This document shows positions 16,922-25,679 of a DNA stretch of 64,000 nucleotides, in pieces. Where the stretch lies: assembly GCF_030997045.1 (NCBI RefSeq), contig NZ_CP116899.1, positions 4,178,001-4,242,000 of the forward strand, written 5' to 3'. Within the stretch, counting starts at the first letter, position 1, and the number at the start of each line of letters is the position of its first letter. The translations under genes were made by a program, and so were the position numbers. This stretch comes from Microbulbifer sp. TB1203. Lineage in GTDB: Bacteria; Pseudomonadota; Gammaproteobacteria; Pseudomonadales; Cellvibrionaceae. A model generated the notes under the pieces. It ran no database searches. It had not been told where the DNA came from and was given only the letters and a program-made list of their open reading frames with translations.

Positions 16922-18205
16922 CTCTACAGCCACAGCCTCACCAGCCTAAGTTACGACGGCCTCGACCGTCTCACTGGCACCACCGGCAACAACACCATCG
17001 GCAGCAGCACCCTAAACTACGACGGCCTCGGCAACATCACCGGCTACAGCAATACCAGCACAATCAATCCCAGCAGCCTCGACTACCAGTACAACACCAC
17101 AACCAACCGCCTCACCGGTGTCACCGGCAGCAAAGCCTACAGCTTCCAATACGACACCCGGGGCAACGTCACCCACAACGGCAATCGCGGCTTCACCTTC
17201 AACCGCGCCAACCAGCTCACCGACTCAGAAGGCAACCGCTACCGCTACGACGGCCACAACCGCCGGGTCAAAGCCCAGGACAGCCAAGGCACCACCTATA
17301 CCCTGTACAGCCAATCTGGCAAACTGCTGTACCGGGAATCGGCACAACAAGCGGTGGCCTACATCTACCTCGGGAACAAGCTGATCGCCAAAGACGGCAT
17401 CCAGCCTGCCAGCCAGAACAGCCGGCAGCACTACAAGCCGTTTGGGGAGACGATAGAAGCGCCCAAGGACGAAGTGGGCTATACCGGGCACAAGTACGAC
17501 AAGGACCTGGGGCTCAACTACATGCAGGCCAGGTACTATGATCCGACGATAGGACGATTTTACTCGAACGACCCGATAGGCTACCGGGACCTGCACAGCT
17601 TCAACCGCTATGCCTATGTGAACAACAACCCGTTCAAATACGTGGACCCAGATGGGCAAGAGGTTATTAGCGTTTATGCGAACACTAACAACACGCTGTT
17701 TATGGCAGACAAGGATACCCACGCATGGGCTCTGGTCCAGGCTGAATCTGGAGGCAAGCCTTTTGGGGATCCCATCCCAGCTGGGAACTACTCAATCCTT
17801 GAGCGTGCTGGTCGTGATGGCTTTTATCGCTTGGAGGGCCAGGATTCAAATTTTGGGGATGACGCAACTGCTGATGGGCGAACCCACCTGAGGCTCCACG
17901 GTCCGGGAAGAACTCTTGGCTGTGTTTCTGTTTGTACCAATGATGGATTTAAAAAGGTGGAAAAGCTGCTTCAATCAACGTCTAAAAGTACAACTAAAGT
18001 TGACGACAAGTCGATTCTTGGTCGGCTTTTGGGCCGGCAAGAATCATTAACGAACTTTGGTTCTATGCAGGTTTTACCATCTGGTTTTAGCCTTAATTTT
18101 GATGCCCCTACAGGACAAATCTCTATAAGCAGAACCCAAACGGGCTCTCGTATCCCCCGAAAGACCGTTATTTGTTCAGTGAGAGAAGATGGAGGATGCA
18201 ACTAA
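16922..18205 (+). pseudogene. orphan RHS tip with L,D-transpeptidase-like toxin domain
   Basis: Frame open from just after a TGA at 16919-16921. Bases 16928-17583 nearly duplicate 13676-14330 of the intact RHS gene; no start codon precedes ATG 17354, so this is a 5'-truncated silent cassette. After DPDG (about 17648) comes a new tip of about 184 residues. It contains DPIPAGNYSILERAGRDGFY and then THLRLHGPGRTLGCVSVC. The His-x7-Cys spacing and the PxGxYxI strand match the L,D-transpeptidase fold of Tlde1/DUF2778 effectors, which attack peptidoglycan precursors in the periplasm. The toxin activity is inferred. It could be activated by recombination with the upstream core or expressed from 17354 as a fragment. 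Confidence 0.8.
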
Positions 18206-18594
18206 TGGCCATTTTTAACTATTTGGATAAAATTTTTCAAAAGCCATTGATATCGGGCGGCTGGATAAAGTTCGTAGCATCTGTTTTGCTTTCTGCCGCT
18301 ATTGTTAACATATTGCTCGTTTTTGAGCGTGTTATTTCTGCGATTTGGCAGTGGTATAAATTTTATGGATATGAAACTGAGGGTGCTATTACACTGAGTA
18401 TGAAAACTGCATGGCTCTATTTGGCACTAAGCGGTCTTCTTATTTTAGCTTGTTTTTTTATTGGGGCCTTGAGTAAAGCAAAAGGTGTACTGATTGGGCT
18501 AAGGTTTTCTAATTGGGCGCTGGCAATGTCATTTTTCAGTGTTGTGATATATCTGCTACTGGCATTTAGTCCGCTAAACCAATGGCGCCCTTAA
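18205..18594 (+). CDS. small membrane protein, candidate immunity to the orphan toxin
   Basis: 129 residues from ATG 18205, which overlaps the toxin stop (TAATGG) and has GGAGG nine bases upstream. Three hydrophobic segments are visible (about 24-45, 70-90, 100-120). No family is recognised. An inner-membrane protein directly after a toxin tip predicted to act on peptidoglycan fits an immunity or membrane-tethered protector, but that is inference from position. Confidence 0.65.
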   Translation: MAIFNYLDKIFQKPLISGGWIKFVASVLLSAAIVNILLVFERVISAIWQWYKFYGYETEGAITLSMKTAWLYLALSGLLILACFFIGALSKAKGVLIGLRFSNWALAMSFFSVVIYLLLAFSPLNQWRP

Positions 18595-18623
18595 CGGGGC
18601 GGGTTAGATCACGGGGAGATTGC

Positions 18624-19052
18624 ATGCACTTCTGGAAAAAACTGATTTCCATTGGCACAGTACTGGCATCTGGCTGCGCTAGCGCCCCCAAAAGCATCGA
18701 AGCTCCTATTGCATCGGTGCTTCCAGGGACTTGGGGATTCTCCGAAACCGAAGAATGCTCTCGCGATCCTCAAACCATCTCCTTCTCTCCAGATGGAAAG
18801 AAGATGTACGTTGCCTACCGGCTCGCGGGAGAAGCCGGCTCAGGGGATATTCGTAAGACCTTCACGTACCGTGTTGGCGCTCAAACGGGTAATCTGCTCC
18901 GTTTAAACCTTGATGGAGAGACGCGAGCCAGCCCCACTGGAGATCCGGTCAGCTGGGATCTCGTTCTGCTCAATAGAGATAGTTTCTGCTGGCACCGCAA
19001 CGACTGGAGGGAAGATGAATGTACTAAGGCTGTGCTTCGATGCATAATCTAA
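18624..19052 (+). CDS. small lipoprotein, possible second immunity protein
   Basis: 142 residues from ATG 18624 after a GGGGAGA site. MHFWKKLISIGTVLASGCAS looks like a lipoprotein signal with Cys18. The mature part has a lipocalin-like or beta-rich look (PGTWGFSETEECSRDPQTIS) and four or more cysteines, so it is probably periplasmic. It follows the membrane protein by 29 bases. Known immunity proteins to L,D-transpeptidase-type toxins are periplasmic, so this gene is as good an immunity candidate as its neighbour. Family unknown. Confidence 0.65.
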   Translation: MHFWKKLISIGTVLASGCASAPKSIEAPIASVLPGTWGFSETEECSRDPQTISFSPDGKKMYVAYRLAGEAGSGDIRKTFTYRVGAQTGNLLRLNLDGETRASPTGDPVSWDLVLLNRDSFCWHRNDWREDECTKAVLRCII

Positions 19053-19122
19053 CTTATTAAAAATAAAGCTGGTCCTCGGGAAACATAACCCGTGAAACCA
19101 ATAATTCAGATATCGATTTTTT

Positions 19123-21090
19123 ATGAAAACCTTAACGCTAGTATTAATTCTACTTCCGCTTTCCGCCCTTGCTTCTCCACTATCACTAGACAGCCTGATC
19201 CGGCGTCCTGAAATTGAAGATGTGAAAATTTCACCAGATGGTTCCCATATTGCGGTTCGCCGGCTTAATAACGGGCAGAGGATGTTGGTTTTCAGAGAGC
19301 TGCCTGATTTTTCCGTCGCGCACGTTCTCCGGTTGCCTAAAAAAATGCACGTGGGTGAATTTTTATGGGCAAGCAACAAGCGTGTGGTGCTGAGAGTTCT
19401 TTCCAGTATTGCCTCGTTAGAGAGCCCAGTGGATTATGGAACATTGTATGCGATTGACTATGATGGAAAAAACGGTAGAAATATATTTGGCCATTTGACG
19501 GGGAAGATGCAAACAGGCTCTCACATTAAGAAAGCTGAAAGTAGCTATGCGCATGCTACAGTAATTGACCCGTTGATTGATGATAATGATGAAATTTTAA
19601 TCTCCACTTATCCTTGGGCTAATAACGGAGAAAGCATAGGTGGCGTTTACCGGTTAAATATCTATTCCGGTGTGAAGAATTTAATAACAAACCTCCCGCA
19701 AGTCGGCGGGCGAGGATTTACTGACGGCAAAGGGAATTTATTGTTCGCAAATGGGGTGGATAAGGAAGCCAAATATCGCCTCTACCAGAAAAAAGGAGTG
19801 AGCTGGGAACTGCTGGAGGATCCTTTGCTATTTCAAGCCGTCCCAGTTGGATTTGATTCGCAAAAAGGTGATGCATATCTTGTTTCCAGGCCGCTTGGGC
19901 AAGCAGAGCGGTTGGTTAAATTGAATATTGCTAATGGAGAGCTTGTCGATATATACGGCCACGAATTTGCGGATATAGATGATATAATCTTAGAGCCTCT
20001 ATCCAAAAGGCCAATAGGCGTACATATAAATCCAGATTACCCAAAATTTGAGCTTTTCGAAAAAAAGGATCAATTTTCTGCTCTGTTTAGAGGTTTAGTA
20101 AAGGCCTTTGATGGCTTTGCGATAGAGTTTACCAGTTTTACTAAAAATGGTAAGTACGGAATACTCCGGGTATATGGCGATCGTCTGCCTGGTGATTACT
20201 ATCTGGTGAATACTGACAGCAAGCAGGTCAGTATAGTTGCTTCCTCCGCAGAAAAGATTTTTCCTGACCAGCTTAACGCCATGGAGGCTGATTTCTTTAC
20301 TACAAGTGACGGATTGCGTATAGGTGTTTATCTTACTTTTCCGGCGCAAGGGAGAGAAGACCTTCCTATGGTGGTTATCCCGCACGGGGGGCCACATGCA
20401 AGAGACTACTGGGCGTTTGATCAAACAGCGCAGATTCTTTCTCAGAATGGCTATTTGGTTCTACAGGTTAATTTCCGGGGATCCACTGGCTATGGTAATG
20501 CGTTTTATGCTGCGGGCATTCGGGAGTGGGGTGGAAAGGTCCAGCAGGACATAGCGGAAGCAGTGAAATGGGCTGTTCAGAAAGGGTATGCGGATAAAAG
20601 CAGGGTCTGTATTTATGGTGCTAGTTTTGGCGGCTATTCTGCAATGATGAATCCAATTAGATTTCCTGAACTTTATCAATGTGCTGCCGGTTACGCTGGT
20701 GTTTACGATCTGGAATTGATGTATAGAGAGGGAGATATTCAACAAAGAGGTAGGGGGATTGCATATTTACAGCGCGAGCTTACCGAAGACAGAGACTTTT
20801 TGAGGAAAAATTCTCCCCTGTACAATACGGACAGGCTAAATTTGCCTGTGTTTATCATTCATGGCGAAGAAGATAATCGAGCGCCGATTGAACATGCGGA
20901 GGCATTACTGCGCCAGCTTAAGACTGAGAAGAAGTCCGTAAAATCCCTAATCATCTCCAGGGAGGGCCATGGTTTTTACAGCGAAAAAAATAACAGGAAA
21001 CTATACAGTCAACTACTGGAATTCTTTGATCGACACCTTGGAGGGGAATCAGTAAAAGGAAAAGAAGCCGGGAATGTGGTAGGAGAATGA
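19123..21090 (+). CDS. S9 family peptidase (prolyl-oligopeptidase-like), secreted
   Basis: 655 residues with a signal peptide (about 1-18). The N-terminal half is a degenerate beta-propeller (RRPEIEDVKISPDGSHIAVR is typical of the first blade). The C-terminal half is an alpha/beta hydrolase with VIPHGGPHARD, the nucleophile Ser near 501 in GASFGGYS, Asp near 584 in HGEEDNRAP and His near 615 in EGHGF. These form the S9 triad, so an active exported dipeptidyl or oligopeptidase is expected. The coding region is AT-richer than the flanking core genes, which suggests that it came with the accessory block. Confidence 0.9.
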   Translation: MKTLTLVLILLPLSALASPLSLDSLIRRPEIEDVKISPDGSHIAVRRLNNGQRMLVFRELPDFSVAHVLRLPKKMHVGEFLWASNKRVVLRVLSSIASLESPVDYGTLYAIDYDGKNGRNIFGHLTGKMQTGSHIKKAESSYAHATVIDPLIDDNDEILISTYPWANNGESIGGVYRLNIYSGVKNLITNLPQVGGRGFTDGKGNLLFANGVDKEAKYRLYQKKGVSWELLEDPLLFQAVPVGFDSQKGDAYLVSRPLGQAERLVKLNIANGELVDIYGHEFADIDDIILEPLSKRPIGVHINPDYPKFELFEKKDQFSALFRGLVKAFDGFAIEFTSFTKNGKYGILRVYGDRLPGDYYLVNTDSKQVSIVASSAEKIFPDQLNAMEADFFTTSDGLRIGVYLTFPAQGREDLPMVVIPHGGPHARDYWAFDQTAQILSQNGYLVLQVNFRGSTGYGNAFYAAGIREWGGKVQQDIAEAVKWAVQKGYADKSRVCIYGASFGGYSAMMNPIRFPELYQCAAGYAGVYDLELMYREGDIQQRGRGIAYLQRELTEDRDFLRKNSPLYNTDRLNLPVFIIHGEEDNRAPIEHAEALLRQLKTEKKSVKSLIISREGHGFYSEKNNRKLYSQLLEFFDRHLGGESVKGKEAGNVVGE

Positions 21091-21137
21091 ATTTTACCTT
21101 GGTGGAAAGGCTTGTTTGTTACGCGCCTCCTGGGAAC

Positions 21138-21290
21138 TCAGCGCTCCCAGGCTGACCGCAACTGACACAACAGAAACAATATCCCCGCCGCCAACACAAT
21201 CGAAGGCCCTGCCGGCGTATCCCAAAGAATCGACGCCAGCAGCCCCAACACCACCGCGAGGCAACCGATTGCGCAGATCGATTGCGCAGA
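21138..21290 (-). pseudogene. 3' fragment of a zinc ABC transporter permease gene (znuB-like)
   Basis: Minus-strand translation up to the stop at 21138-21140 gives about 48 residues including LASILWDTPAGPSIVLAAG. This is the end of ZnuB/MntB-type permeases (DTPAGPSIVL is characteristic). The frame is lost upstream in a tandem repeat beginning near 21271, so only the C-terminal transmembrane end remains. No other part of the transporter is present nearby. Confidence 0.7.
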
Positions 21291-21406
21291 TCGATTGCGC
21301 AGATCGATGGGATTGCGCAGATCGATGGGGTCCGCAGATCGATGGGTCCGGATCGATGGGTCCGGATCGATGGGTCCGGATCGATGGGGTCGGACTCGAT
21401 CGATTT
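21271..21406. repeat. degenerate tandem repeat, 13-18 bp units
   Basis: About nine units, all starting with CGAT, in evolving versions: CGATTGCGCAGAT three times, then CGATGGGATTGCGCAGAT, CGATGGGGTCCGCAGAT, and CGATGGGTCCGGAT three times, ending in CGATGGGGTCGGACT. It separates a znuB-like fragment from an outer-membrane-protein fragment. The graded change between unit types suggests growth by slippage at a rearrangement junction. Confidence 0.85.
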
Positions 21407-21472
21407 TCGAGTTTTCGGAACAGCTGGCCCGCTTCCAAAGGTCGGGGTCTTACATTTGATATTTCAATGTCG

Positions 21473-21600
21473 TCGGCGGGCGCCACGCTAACCGCCTGGG
21501 CGCGGGCTTGAATCTGGGGCAGAACCTGAACCTGGAGACGGATGCCAACCGCTACGGTGACGAGAATGTGGCGCATCTGCGCCTGAGCTACAGTTTTTAG
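21473..21600 (+). pseudogene. 3' end of an outer-membrane beta-barrel gene
   Basis: The frame ending at TAG 21598-21600 reads NRLGAGLNLGQNLNLETDAN and closes with LRLSYSF. An alternating amphipathic strand with a terminal Phe is the signature of outer-membrane barrels recognised by BamA. No upstream part or start is present, so this is a remnant. The specific family cannot be named. Confidence 0.55.
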
Positions 21601-21799
21601 CTGAATTGACGGAGCGGAGTGGAATGCTGATGCGGTATCGCGACAATGCTTGCGGCACCAAAGCTGATCCCCAGCAGCATAGCTATTTTAGCAATTTAGA
21701 CCTTATAGCTCTTGACTATCATCCGCAGTGAAAAAATCCATTTAACCTGAAAGCTACCACCCGCTACTCTGCCTGTGTTCCAGATAACAGGAGGGGACA

Positions 21800-21931
21800 A
21801 TGAAAACTGTCATAGCTATCGTAAGTAAATCCATAGATATAAAAGTGGCTGGGCAGTCGCACTCCGTTGAGTGCAACTACTCTGACAATTACTATGGGGA
21901 TCAGGTTTGTGTGCTGCGCCGGGGTGTATAG
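21800..21931 (+). CDS. small ORF, 43 residues, unknown
   Basis: ATG at 21800 follows a strong AGGAGGGG site with 3-4 bases spacing. The product starts MKTVIAIVSKSIDIKVAGQS and ends DQVCVLRRGV, with two cysteines and no recognisable domain. It stands alone in a patch of gene remnants, so it may be the 5' end of a broken gene rather than a functional small protein. Confidence 0.35.
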   Translation: MKTVIAIVSKSIDIKVAGQSHSVECNYSDNYYGDQVCVLRRGV

Positions 21932-22034
21932 CTCTTCTGATCACCTATACGAAGTGCCCGCAAAGTAATTTCCGCCATAAATGATGACTGGGATGATCGG
22001 TAGGTCCCGGGGCTGTAGCGATACCGGTTTTTGC

Positions 22035-22108
22035 GTAGGGTGCGCCGTGCGCACCATTCGGGGTTGATATGAGTCCCAGCGCTCCTTGGTGCGCACGGCG
22101 CACCCTAC
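22035..22108. repeat. inverted repeat, GTAGGGTGCGCC type
   Basis: Arms of 21 bp at 22035-22055 and 22088-22108 (GTAGGGTGCGCCGTGCGCAC and its complement) are separated by about 32 bases. It is a hairpin-forming intergenic repeat of a type different from the other two families in the window. It lies downstream of the YggN-like gene, where it could also act as a transcription block. Confidence 0.75.
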
Positions 22109-22118
22109 AATCACTAAT

Positions 22119-22907
22119 CTAATTGACCTTCACGATATCATACGGGGCCAGCGCGGGAATGGATTGGTGCAGTTTGCGTTCAAGTTGATCGATGCTTTTG
22201 AGTTGTTCGCACAAGTTCCCTGCGCGTTTTTCGAGCAGCTCAGCCCGCTTCTCGACCTTCTGCTCAATCTCCTCAGCCGCCCGCTCCGCCCCGTATTCGA
22301 TACTGCGGCCGCCGGTAAAGGCGGCTTTTAGCGCATGCCAGGCAATGGTGCCGGCGGATTCCCTGGCCAGTTTCTCGATTCTGGGCTCGAACTCGTCTGT
22401 GATCGCCTGCTCGACAAATTCGTCGATATCCGGGTCGCCCAGGAGATAAACCTCTCCCTCGTGGTTGAGCCGCTCTTCTACGCGGCGCAATATCTCGTCC
22501 GAGGTCTGCTGCAGTTCGATATTGTCCGGGTGGTCGGCGCCGGCGAGGGCTGTCACAGCGACGGACAGGCCGTTCAGGGCCACATCCACGGCTTCTAGTG
22601 AAAGAAGCAGGATTTCCCTCCCGCTGTTGTGCAGCTGGTTTCGGTAATCCTTCAGCAGCTCCTGCTGGTGGTCGTCGAGATCCACTGTCTCGCCCGCGAC
22701 AATCAGCTGCGCCGGAGACTGGTAGTGAACCAGGAGCTCGCTGTTATCACTGTTTGCACGGGTTTCGAAAAAATCCGGTCCGATGCGCACGGCATAGTTC
22801 AGTTCTGCGTTGCACTGCTCGTCATCTCCCACAATGAGGTTCATGCCTCCTGCCTGCGCCGAGGCGCTGAGCGCGATCAGTCCCGAGATTGCCAGTGGCT
22901 TCCACAT
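22119..22907 (-). CDS. YggN-like periplasmic protein (DUF2884)
   Basis: 262 residues from ATG 22907; the open frame extends 62 codons upstream without a plausible start. A signal peptide (MWKPLAISGLIALSASAQA) is followed by a mature part rich in Glu and Leu, with QLIVAGETVDLDDHQQELLK and a helical C-terminal region (ERAAEEIEQKVEKRAELLEK). The length, the Cys-containing start of the mature part and the middle YRNQLH segment resemble the YggN/DUF2884 family of gammaproteobacteria, whose function is unknown. It is divergent from the metalloprotease gene. Confidence 0.65.
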   Translation of the reverse strand: MWKPLAISGLIALSASAQAGGMNLIVGDDEQCNAELNYAVRIGPDFFETRANSDNSELLVHYQSPAQLIVAGETVDLDDHQQELLKDYRNQLHNSGREILLLSLEAVDVALNGLSVAVTALAGADHPDNIELQQTSDEILRRVEERLNHEGEVYLLGDPDIDEFVEQAITDEFEPRIEKLARESAGTIAWHALKAAFTGGRSIEYGAERAAEEIEQKVEKRAELLEKRAGNLCEQLKSIDQLERKLHQSIPALAPYDIVKVN

Positions 22908-23110
22908 TGAAGTCGTCTCCAGATTATCTGTATTGCCGTTGAGACGATCCCTGAGGCGGGGTTGGATGCAGTGACGGGTAAAACTTGTCGGAAGTCCGGT
23001 GCAGGAGGTTTCGGAGAGGGGGTTCCTCGGGGGATAAGGTGGTAATCTAGAGTGCCATCTGCATGCATCCGCTCCCGGAAGGAGCAAATCCAATAAAGTG
23101 GGGGAAGCAA

Positions 23111-25507
23111 ATGTCGATAACCAAGCTCATCTTTGTGGCATTACTGGCGCTGCTCACTGTGGCGGCGCAAGCCAAAACCATCACCGAATACACCGCGAGC
23201 ATGGAAAAGCATGCCGGATATCACGACTTCTACTGGGACGACCATAACGGCAGGGTCCTGTTGGAGATTGTGGACTTCGACCGCGAGTTCCTGCTGCTGA
23301 CCGGCCTGGCCCAGGGGCTGGGCTCCAACCCGGTGGGGCTGGATCGCAATCAGGTGGGCGACAACCGGCTGGTGAAGTTCCAGCGGGTGGGGAGCAAGGT
23401 GCTGTTGCACCAGCTGAACCTGAAGTACCGGGCCGGGTCCGATAACACTGCGGAGCGTCGGGCGGTAGAGGAGGCCTTTGCGTCCTCGGTGCTGTGGGGC
23501 TTTGATGCTGTGGCGCGCGAGGGGGACCGGGTGCTGGTGGACTTCACCCCCTTCCTGCTCTCCGACCAGCACGGTATCGCCAAACGGCTGAAGGACACCG
23601 AGCAGGGCAACTTCAGCATCGATGCGTCCAAATCCGCCGTCTATCTGCCGCGCACCAAAAACTTTCCCAGGAACAGCGAATTCGAGGCACAGCTGACCTT
23701 TGCCGGCAGCGAGCCGGGTAACTACCTGCAGGAGGTGGTGCCGACGCCGACGCTGGTCTCCCTGCGCCAGCATATTTCCCTGGTGGAACTGCCCGACGAC
23801 AACTACCGGCCGCGCCGTTTCCACAGCCGCAGCGGCTATTTCCCCTTCGAGTACCGCGACTACGCGACGGCCATCGACCAGCCGCTGGACCAGCGCTTTA
23901 TCTACCGCCACCGCCTGGAAAAGAAAACCGGCAGTGACGAAGTGGTGGAGCCAATCGTCTACTACGTGGATTCCGGTGTGCCGGAACCGGTGCGCAGCGC
24001 CCTGATCGAAGGCGCCAGCTGGTGGAACCAGGCTTTCGAGGCGGCAGGGTATAAGAATGCATTTCAGGTAAAGCTGCTGCCGGAAGACGCGGACCCGCTG
24101 GACGTGCGCTACAACGTGATCAACTGGGTGCACCGCTCAACGCGGGGCTGGTCCTACGGTTATTCCATTGCCGATCCGCGCACCGGTGAGATTATCAAGG
24201 GCAATGTCACCCTGGGTTCGCTGCGGGTGCGACAGGACTACCTGATTGCGCAGGGGCTGCTGCAGCCCTACGGGAACGAGAAGGCCGACACCGAAGCGCT
24301 GAAGGCGATGGCGCTGGCGCGCATCCGCCAGCTGTCCGCTCACGAAGTGGGCCATACCCTGGGCCTTGCGCATAACTTTGCCGCCAGTACCGAGGCGCGC
24401 GCCTCGGTGATGGATTACCCGGCGCCACTGGTGACTTTGCAGCAGAGCTCCCTCGACCTGGCGGATGCCTATGCCGCCGGAATTGGTGACTGGGATAAAT
24501 TGGCGATCCGCTACGGCTACGGCGCCGGGGGAGAAGACGAACAGCAGTACCTGGACGCTGTCATCGCCGAGGCGCAGGCGCAAAATCTGCGTTTTATTTC
24601 CGATCCGGATTCGCGCGAGATCAACAATGCCCACGCCGTCTCCCACCTGTGGGACAACGGCCGTGAGCCCTTGCAGGAGTTCGCGCGAGTGACCGAATTG
24701 CGCCGCTTTGCGCTGGATAACTTTTCCACCGCGGCGAACCCGAGCAGTGCGCCCCGCTCGTCCCTGGAGGAAACCCTGGTGCCCGTCTACTACGGCCATC
24801 GCTATCAGGCGGAGGCCGTGGGCAAGCTGATCGGCGGCCTCGATTACGATTACCTGTACAACGGCGCCGAGCAGAACAGCTACACGCTGGTGCCGGCGGA
24901 ACGGCAGCAACAGGCGATCGAGGCACTGCTGTCGACACTGACACCGGAGTTCCTGGCGCTGCCGGAGCGCGTTCTGCAATTGCTGCCGCCCAAGTCCTAC
25001 GGTTATGCGCGCACCGCAGAGAGCTTTCCCTCTTATACCGGCGTCGCTTTCGATGCGGTGGCCCTGGGCGAGGCCGCGGCGGGCCATACACTCGCGATAC
25101 TGCTGGACCCGCAGCGCGCCGCGCGCATGGAGCAGCAGCACGGGCGCAGCAGCGAAATCCCTGGTTTCGGCACGCTGCTTGAGCAGTTGACCGAGCGGGC
25201 GCTGGACGCCGGGGCCTATAGCGGGCTGCAGGCCGCCGTTCACCAGCGTGTCAATCACGCTTATATCCACCGGTTGATGATGCTGGCGGGCGACAAGGGT
25301 GCGTCGGAATCGGTGCGCGCCAAAGCTCACTTGGAGCTGGCCAGGTTTCAGCACGCCATGGGTGGGATGAAACTGTTCGGCGAGGACCCGGAGGGTTACA
25401 GCGCGCACTACTTTTATCAGGCGCAGCGCATTGCCGCATTTATGGATGGTGATCTGAAAGTTGAAGCTGGGGATTTGAAAACGATGCCGCCGGGGTCGCC
25501 GATTTAA
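23111..25507 (+). CDS. secreted zinc metalloprotease (DUF5117/DUF4953 type)
   Basis: 798 residues from ATG 23111 (GGGGAAG upstream) with signal peptide 1-20. The N-terminal part (YHDFYWDDHNGRVLLEI, DFDREFLLLTGLAQGLGSN) and the catalytic region are typical of large zinc-dependent proteases with DUF5117 and DUF4953 domains. HEVGHTLGLAHNF at residues 411-423 provides His411, Glu412, His415 and His421 of a metzincin-type site, and SVMDYPAP further on fits the Met-turn. Probably a periplasmic or secreted peptidase; substrate unknown. It stands alone between oppositely oriented genes. Confidence 0.92.
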   Translation: MSITKLIFVALLALLTVAAQAKTITEYTASMEKHAGYHDFYWDDHNGRVLLEIVDFDREFLLLTGLAQGLGSNPVGLDRNQVGDNRLVKFQRVGSKVLLHQLNLKYRAGSDNTAERRAVEEAFASSVLWGFDAVAREGDRVLVDFTPFLLSDQHGIAKRLKDTEQGNFSIDASKSAVYLPRTKNFPRNSEFEAQLTFAGSEPGNYLQEVVPTPTLVSLRQHISLVELPDDNYRPRRFHSRSGYFPFEYRDYATAIDQPLDQRFIYRHRLEKKTGSDEVVEPIVYYVDSGVPEPVRSALIEGASWWNQAFEAAGYKNAFQVKLLPEDADPLDVRYNVINWVHRSTRGWSYGYSIADPRTGEIIKGNVTLGSLRVRQDYLIAQGLLQPYGNEKADTEALKAMALARIRQLSAHEVGHTLGLAHNFAASTEARASVMDYPAPLVTLQQSSLDLADAYAAGIGDWDKLAIRYGYGAGGEDEQQYLDAVIAEAQAQNLRFISDPDSREINNAHAVSHLWDNGREPLQEFARVTELRRFALDNFSTAANPSSAPRSSLEETLVPVYYGHRYQAEAVGKLIGGLDYDYLYNGAEQNSYTLVPAERQQQAIEALLSTLTPEFLALPERVLQLLPPKSYGYARTAESFPSYTGVAFDAVALGEAAAGHTLAILLDPQRAARMEQQHGRSSEIPGFGTLLEQLTERALDAGAYSGLQAAVHQRVNHAYIHRLMMLAGDKGASESVRAKAHLELARFQHAMGGMKLFGEDPEGYSAHYFYQAQRIAAFMDGDLKVEAGDLKTMPPGSPI

Positions 25508-25566
25508 TATGGCTTCCGCTCCTGCCGCTGCGGGCGAACACAAGGTTTGCCACTACAACTCGCTTT

Positions 25567-25634
25567 CGTCATTCTGGCGCAAGCCGGAATCCAGGTGCCA
25601 CTAGACTGGATACCGGCCTGCGCCGGTATGACGA
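25567..25634. repeat. palindromic repeat, CGTCATNCCGG family
   Basis: CGTCATTCTGGCGCAAGCCG at the left and GCCTGCGCCGGTATGACGA at the right, between the converging metalloprotease and transglutaminase-like genes. Confidence 0.8.
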
Positions 25635-25679
25635 GTCAGTGAGAGCTTGATTTGAAACAGAGTGTCTACATTCCCCAAA

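Noticed and set aside
10205..18205. RHS locus considered as a type VI secretion effector system
   Set aside because: No PAAR, VgrG or other type VI genes are present, and the RHS protein begins with a signal peptide.
21271..21406. Tandem repeat considered as a CRISPR array or replication origin iterons
   Set aside because: Units are contiguous with no spacers, and no replication or cas gene is near.
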